DNA of 64,000 nucleotides, taken from contig CM074181.1 of NCBI GenBank assembly GCA_037179385.1, forward strand, positions 53,131,486 to 53,195,485, in the 5' to 3' direction. The position numbers and the translations under genes were made by a program. The stretch's first letter is position 1. Each line of letters opens with the position of its first letter. The DNA is from Holothuria scabra. Taxonomy: Eukaryota; Echinodermata; Holothuroidea; Aspidochirotida; Holothuriidae. Shown piece after piece: positions 59,960 to 64,000 of the stretch. Under the pieces are notes generated by a model, which was not told where the DNA came from, did not search any database, and was given only the letters and a program-made list of their open reading frames with translations.

Positions 59960-61817
59960 GTAAGAATGCAAGTGACACAACTTGATTGTTTATAGACCTT
60001 CTGCATGTTATTACAAACAGTAGGGAATTGGAGGTAGGGTAAATTCGTCAGTTTTCAACACCTTAAGGAACTTCTTGCAATTATTCCTCCCAAGTAATGT
60101 GGAGATAGTGACTCAAATATTTTTGTTAGATATTATTATGGCTAACATGTTACCATAAAACAGATTCAGTCTTTCACTTCAGAAATAGCTTACCTTGAAA
60201 GTTTTAATTTGCCTATCTAGTATTCTCTATTACTAGTATTCAATTTTGGGGACCAGTATTCTACCCCCTGATCATTATACCCCAAAAAATAATTTAGAAA
60301 AGTACAGTTCAGATGAACTCTTAATACCATGGCAATATAAATAACGTTCATTAAGTCTGTTCAGGTTTTGAATCTTGAACATTTTGTGTATGCAGTTTAG
60401 GGGGAAATTTAACATTGTTGTAATTTCTTTTTGTTTTGATTAGGTCAGTAGAAGCAAATAACATGCACCTCAGTGTAAAAATATTGATTTTAGGATATTT
60501 TCTAAAAGACTCACAATATTTTTACAGGATTGGGTTAAATGACAAAACAATAAAGACTTCATTAAGAAATGACCAGAAACTCTAGTAAAGTTCATTCATA
60601 GCATCTTTGGTTTCATAGATGTACCTGCAGCGGGGGGGGGGGGGGAGATTGTGAGTTGAAGGTAAAGCTTCTGTCTCCAAAATTGTTACATTCAATTTCC
60701 CTTCAAATTTTCCATAACTTCACTTTTGTCCTTAAATATGTTTATGAGTTGCTACTGTAATGAAATATTAGCCTTGATTTTTCATTTCTCTTTTTTTAAA
60801 AGCAGTCATTTTGTTAAAGGGATGACAGAAAATAACACACCTTTGAGTTTAACTATATTTCTGTTACATGACCTTTTACGAATCGATTTTTTTAAGGAAA
60901 TTCCCAAAATACTTTTATACAAGTATCTATAAAAGGTATATATCTGCGAATAAGACTCAAAAGTGAATGACAAGCATAGAAGTTCTTTTCACCTTCGTTA
61001 TAATTTTATATGGGATGGAGCCTTAGTTCATTGAAAAGTGTGAAATTATTGTCTTAGGGGTTGAATACTGGTGAATCTACTACCCTAAAGCCATATGCTT
61101 CATATTAAGCCACAAAATGCAGTTAGTTCCAATTATAGCCAGAACAGGTGAAAATGATATCATAGTAATCATAGTTATATCACAGATTGATCATATGACA
61201 TTATGATGACAGCATAAAAGTTTTGTGACATTGAGGCATGATGGCAGATTGTCAAAATGATGACTGTAGTACAGGACACTTACAGTGTGACAAAGGTGTA
61301 GTAATCACATAGAATTATGAAGACAGTGTGGCCATACATTCACAGTTTGTCAGCATGCTTGCAAGAAGGTAGTATTTACAATAACAATATGCCAGTATGA
61401 TGATGATACGCTTAATATCCATTATGGTAGTAGTATTGCCTTGGATAGGATCTTGACCTTCCTCAATACAATATCTTTTTCAAATTATGATTGTTATATA
61501 ATCCCCAATTTTTAAAATTTTTGCATTGTGTGACCATTCTTCAGGTTGATCATTAGTTTCATTGGAACAGTAATTGAAACAAAGCCTTTCTAAAGATGAC
61601 TGCTTTGAATGTAACTCATGCAGTGTGAATTTGTATCAAGCCTATGTTTAAGTTAACATTTAACACTACTTTTCACCAAGTTCATTTTTCACATCTCTTC
61701 ATTTTTGAGTAAGTGTTTGCTGAAATAGAAATGGTGCAGGTTCTTAATCGATGTAAGGTACATTGTAAATGATCCTTTGACACAACATTGCTCATTCCTG
61801 TTTCTACCTTTTATCAG
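59960..61817 (+). other. Intron between duplicated exon copies 1 and 2
   Basis: Starts GTAAGAATGCAAGTGACACA and ends CTACCTTTTATCAG. It contains a G-run near 60633 and otherwise AT-rich sequence, with no other exon candidate I would support. Its first ~120 bp are conserved downstream of copies 2 and 3, so the duplication unit included intron flanks. Confidence 0.45.
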
Positions 61818-61880
61818 AATCAGAAGATGTAGATGACTGGCTACCTCCACCATCTCCTCTTGAAATAGGTGTACTTTATG
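61818..61880 (+). CDS. Candidate 63-nt exon, copy 2 (diverged)
   Basis: Again 63 nt between TTTTATCAG and GTAAGAATG. The translation in phase 1-1 is (E)SEDVDDWLPPPSPLE followed by IGVLY. Relative to copy 1, one acidic residue is Val and the proline run is broken by Leu and Ser. Frame and both splice sites are intact, so it could be used. Confidence 0.45.
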
Positions 61881-62230
61881 GTAAGAATGCAAGTGACACA
61901 ACTTGATTGTTTTATTTAAATTAAATAGAGCTTCTTCATGTAACGACAAACTGTAGAGAATTGGAGGTAAATTCGTGTAAAAGACTGTTCATCAAGAGGC
62001 TATGGTATCATTTGCATTTTCTACAAGTTCCCTTTGTGTTGGGAATGTGGCAACTTTGTTTGCTGATATTTCTGTTGTAACATCAGTGGAATTGAAATTG
62101 ATTGCTAAGAATAAGTACATTTTTATTACAAAACTTGGTTTGTGTTTACACTCTTCTTTTGATGTTGATGAGGTCATCGTTAATGAACCGCATTATTGCT
62201 CATTCCTGTTTCTACCTTTTTCTTCCTCAG

Positions 62231-62292
62231 AATCAGAAGATGAAGATGACTGGCCACCTCCACCACCTCCTTTGAAATAGGTGTATTTTATG
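62231..62292 (+). CDS. Candidate exon, copy 3, with a one-base deletion
   Basis: The acceptor CTTCCTCAG and the donor GTAAGAATG are intact, but the block is 62 nt. In the shared frame it reads SEDEDDWPPPPPPLK and then hits TAG at 62278-62280. It is closer to copy 1 than to copy 2. Either it is a decayed exon or it serves as an alternative premature terminus. Spacing from copy 2 is 413 bp. Confidence 0.4.
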
Positions 62293-63393
62293 GTAAGAAT
62301 GCAAGTGACGCAACTTGATTGTTTATAGACCTTCTGCATGTTTTGACAAACTGTAAGGAATTGGAGAAGCTCTAGTAAAAAAAAAATGGTTCTAATCCAA
62401 ATGTTTCTTAGTTGCACTAACACTGTAAGGAGGATGAATGCAATCTTGTAAAATCAATTTTTGAATTAAATTAAATTTCAAAGAAAGATTCACTCCATTT
62501 AGCAGCAAATCTTTAAGGTTGTTGAAATATTTTTGCAAGCACCAATGAAGGTGTATTGTAATTTTTGAGCCTTCATTCCACAATAGATGTAATTACAAAA
62601 GCATTGGTAAAATTTTTTTGGGTTTTGTAAAGGGAATTTAGTGCAGTTATGATTATGTGTGTTGTTTCCACAATATCTCAAGGTAGGAAATATCAGTTTT
62701 CTAAGTTGGCATGCAGATGCGCCATATTGAGGGGGAGAATGCCTTTGTTTTTTATGGAAGTCAAAGATCATTTGTTGGAAAGGGAGGTCAAATTCTGAAG
62801 ACCTTGTTGATGTATGGCTCATTTATCTGGAAAATGCCTTAAAATTCCTACAAACTGCCTTGTAAGCAGTAGACTTATGTCTATCTCACTGGTATTAGGC
62901 AGTCTTTTTGCCTCACTATTTTTGTGGATGCATTATTTCAAATATATCTGTATATAGTAAAATCTACATATAGAACTAGTAACAATATTCTACTACTCAC
63001 TAAAATAATGATCCCACCAAAATACAGGTGCTCAACACAAATATCAATATTCAACAGCAGTGACACATGACAGAGAAAGGAAAATATTTACACGAAGCCA
63101 CTAATGCAATGCTACTTTTCAACAAGTAGTCTGAGCTATGATAGGTTTTAGGTTTTAGAAGTTCAGCAAAGTTCAACTATCATAACTAACTGAACATGTC
63201 AACCTGGTTATGAGCCTATAAATGTTAGAGTTCCTGTTGTGAGTCATGCCAAGCTAGGTATGATGATTTACTATTGTGAAATTACACCGATGGATGTTGA
63301 GTTGAATTATGACATCTATTCATATAATTTTGCAAGTTTTCAAGGTTCATGAATTCTGCACTGGAGCTAATATCTTCATTTTCTGTTTCATAG
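62293..63393 (+). other. Intron between exon copy 3 and the downstream exon
   Basis: AT-rich, starting GTAAGAATG and ending TGTTTCATAG. The last ~160 bp (GTGAGTCATGCC...TGAATTATGACATC) are duplicated before 63997. I see no further exon; minus-strand frames such as 62499-62822 have no recognisable domain. Confidence 0.4.
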
Positions 63394-63514
63394 AGAGGAC
63401 AGACATTGACCTGGAAGACCACAATGATGATGGTGACTCAGTTGATCATGAAAGCAGTGACAACACCTCCAACTTTTGACTCCCCCTCTTCAACCAGAAC
63501 CGAGACAGCCACTG
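63394..63514 (+). CDS. Candidate downstream exon (121 nt)
   Basis: The acceptor TGTTTCATAG and donor ACTG|GTAAGAC bound 121 nt. Joined in phase 1 to the preceding 63-nt exon, it reads an acidic (E)RTDIDLEDHNDDGDSVDHES..., ending at TGA after TSNF (63478-63480). In phase 0 it stays open to the donor but gives a low-quality Thr/Met-rich peptide. The acidic frame matches the style of the upstream exon, which would make this a possible C-terminus. A second copy starts 603 bp downstream. Confidence 0.4.
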
Positions 63515-63996
63515 GTAAGACAACTTGGGTATATTTGTTTTTTTGGGTCAGTTCTGCATTTAATAATTTGTTGGTATGTCAGACTTCCTAACACTAAGTG
63601 CTGCTTCAAATGATTTGCAAGGAACTCTGAGTGATAAGCTATTAGTAACAACAGCTAGTATGTATCAGCTACAGGTACAATGTTTCAGAATCTTTATCAT
63701 TGCAGTGAATGGACCTTCAGTGATTGGGATTCTCATTTAAGGTATATAAATGTGTCAAAAATTTGTAAACTATGGCAGAGATTTGACAAGTCAACTATCA
63801 TGTGTGAATGAACATTGTCACTTGGTTATAAGCCCATGAATATTGGTGTTCCTGGTATGAGTCACATGCAGATGTGATGATTGAATATGTGCAATTACAG
63901 CTACTGTATGGCTATCAAGTTGAATTATGACATGAAAGTTTTCAAGATTCTTAAATTCTACAGTAGAGCTAATATTCTTCATTATCTGTTTCACAG

Positions 63997-64000
63997 AGAG
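63997..64000 (+). CDS. Start of a duplicated copy of the downstream exon, cut by the window end
   Basis: The preceding ~100 bp (AGTTGAATTATGACAT, AGAGCTAATATTCTTCATT, CTGTTTCACAG) repeats the intron end before 63394, and the first four exon bases, AGAG, are the same. The rest lies outside the window. Confidence 0.4.

Overview
This is a 64 kb piece of nuclear DNA from an animal. It is AT-rich, gene-poor and crowded with transposon debris. The evidence for a metazoan is a tRNA-derived SINE family, a SINE-like element headed by U2 snRNA sequence, hAT/piggyBac/Mutator-like DNA elements, a LINE reverse-transcriptase remnant, a solo LTR and GT-AG exon candidates. Many hAT ends read CAGTGGCGTAGCCAG or CAGGGGTGGCGCCAG, which would fit a marine invertebrate, but the sequence alone does not fix the species. 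I see no bacterial operon, rRNA gene, CRISPR array or complete protein-coding gene.

Layout. 0-12.9 kb: hAT-like non-autonomous elements (best one 7606-9350 with a perfect 8-bp target duplication), a 181-bp tandem array (6477-7417) and SINE copies. 12,975-27,763: a satellite of about 47 units, mostly exactly 311 bp, each made of a piggyBac-like TTAA-flanked MITE plus a roughly 100-bp linker. It closes in a head-to-head palindrome and contains one linker-linker junction that looks like a clean excision. 28-39 kb: two inverted hAT-like copies (29,964-32,289 and 36,610-39,040) flank a palindromic CACTTAAGTG minisatellite, which carries a Mutator-like foldback element whose right arm is split by a LINE. 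43.6-46.9 kb: a nest in which a hAT element holds a solo LTR, which holds a second TIR element, which holds a TTAGGG-containing minisatellite and a tRNA-like block. 47-58 kb: a GTTGGGTA-rich repeat family, two tandem U2-headed elements, several SINEs, a 159-bp MITE and a weak promoter-like stretch with an ETS site. 59-64 kb: what looks like part of a real gene on the + strand, with a 63-nt acidic/proline-rich exon in three copies and a second exon in at least two copies, running off the window.

The host-gene signal is confined to the last 5 kb. The other open frames are mostly repeat read-through or chance frames. The most informative content is the order of insertions, which can be read from target-site duplications and interrupted repeats.
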